A DNA stretch of 64,000 bases from Tetracentron sinense (Eukaryota > Streptophyta > Magnoliopsida > Trochodendrales > Trochodendraceae): positions 35,101,965 to 35,165,964 of the forward strand of contig CM026557.1 of NCBI GenBank assembly GCA_015143295.1, read 5' to 3'. Shown in pieces: positions 63,743 through 64,000 of the stretch (position 1 is its first letter; every line of letters starts with the position of its first letter). The notes beneath the pieces are model-generated. The model saw only the letters and a list, made by a program, of their open reading frames with translations. It made no database searches and was not told the DNA's origin. The position numbers were made by a program, and so were the translations under genes.

Positions 63743-64000
63743 CTGCAATGATTCCAACAATCAAAAAATGGTAAGCAAACTTGTTTGGGGTTAATTGATA
63801 TCCCATAACTGCAGAAAGCGAATAGAAAGATCTGTAGAATGTACTTCAAGACTCTCTTTAGGTCTTTTATGTGATCACAGAAAACATGCATAACAGCAAA
63901 TATCTCAACAAAGACATGAAAGAAAATAAACAGTTAATAAGCAATGCAGTGCAGTCTTTTTGAGTCTGTAAGCGAGTCGCACATCCATATATGTGGACAC
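63743..64000 (-). other. Intron of the ROMO1-like gene
   Basis: Sequence upstream (minus strand) of the exon shows no coding continuation and includes T-rich tracts before the acceptor. It runs off the window. Confidence 0.55.

Overview
This is nuclear DNA of a flowering plant, from an AT-rich, transposon-packed stretch between genes. The evidence is Ty1/copia elements primed by initiator-methionine tRNA, a Ty3/gypsy chromovirus, CACTA and hAT DNA transposons, foldback MITEs, an L1-type LINE, a fragment of a plant-specific DUF247 gene, and the last exon of a plant ROMO1/Mgr2-like gene. The species cannot be named from the sequence. No tRNA or rRNA gene, CRISPR array or organelle/viral segment was found. 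Almost every long open frame here is either retroelement coding sequence or chance.

Layout. 1-2930: copia LTR remnants, including a complete SIRE/Maximus-type LTR (1391-2770) with its primer site and the start of gag. 2931-4818: Ty3/gypsy Tat-like remnant with an integrase tail on the minus strand. 5129-9387: solo chromovirus-type LTR (target duplication ATTAA) that itself contains a copia solo LTR (6280-8490, duplication TTAAT). 9957-15436: a 3'-truncated chromovirus with 5' LTR, primer site, gag, an intron-like interruption, protease, reverse transcriptase and RNase H. 15531-30007: a minus-strand, gag-only (TR-GAG-like) SIRE-family element. It is split by a chromovirus solo LTR (18118-20323, duplication ATAGT) and by a second complete gag-only element of the same family (22802-29014). 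30044-32037: 3' part of a CACTA transposon carrying a Transposase_24-type gene, with a 593-bp hAT element inside its 3' region. 32038-32349: C-terminus of a DUF247 gene cut off by the CACTA end.

32700-37280 is a relatively low-repeat interval in which I recognise no gene. 37280-46450 is a graveyard of three copia elements and one LINE, with local tandem amplifications. 47570-47716 (minus) is a plausible 48-codon small-protein gene. 48420-57653 holds repeats, a duplicated block flanking a SIRE LTR, a 154-bp MITE with its empty site preserved, a CACTA terminus, another chromovirus LTR and another SIRE LTR. 57654-63600 is mostly unrecognised with MITEs and simple repeats. 63629-63742 (minus) is the terminal exon of a ROMO1-like gene whose body lies beyond the right edge.

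The most interesting theme: LTRs of two unrelated superfamilies (SIRE copia and chromovirus gypsy) all carry, just upstream of a TATA box, a cluster of 3-6 short palindromes centred on TCGA or CGATCG. The palindrome word differs between lineages. The same word as in the host element's own LTR also sits upstream of an internal accessory open frame in the outer gag-only element. This looks like a family-specific DNA-recognition code and is the best candidate here for an undescribed system.
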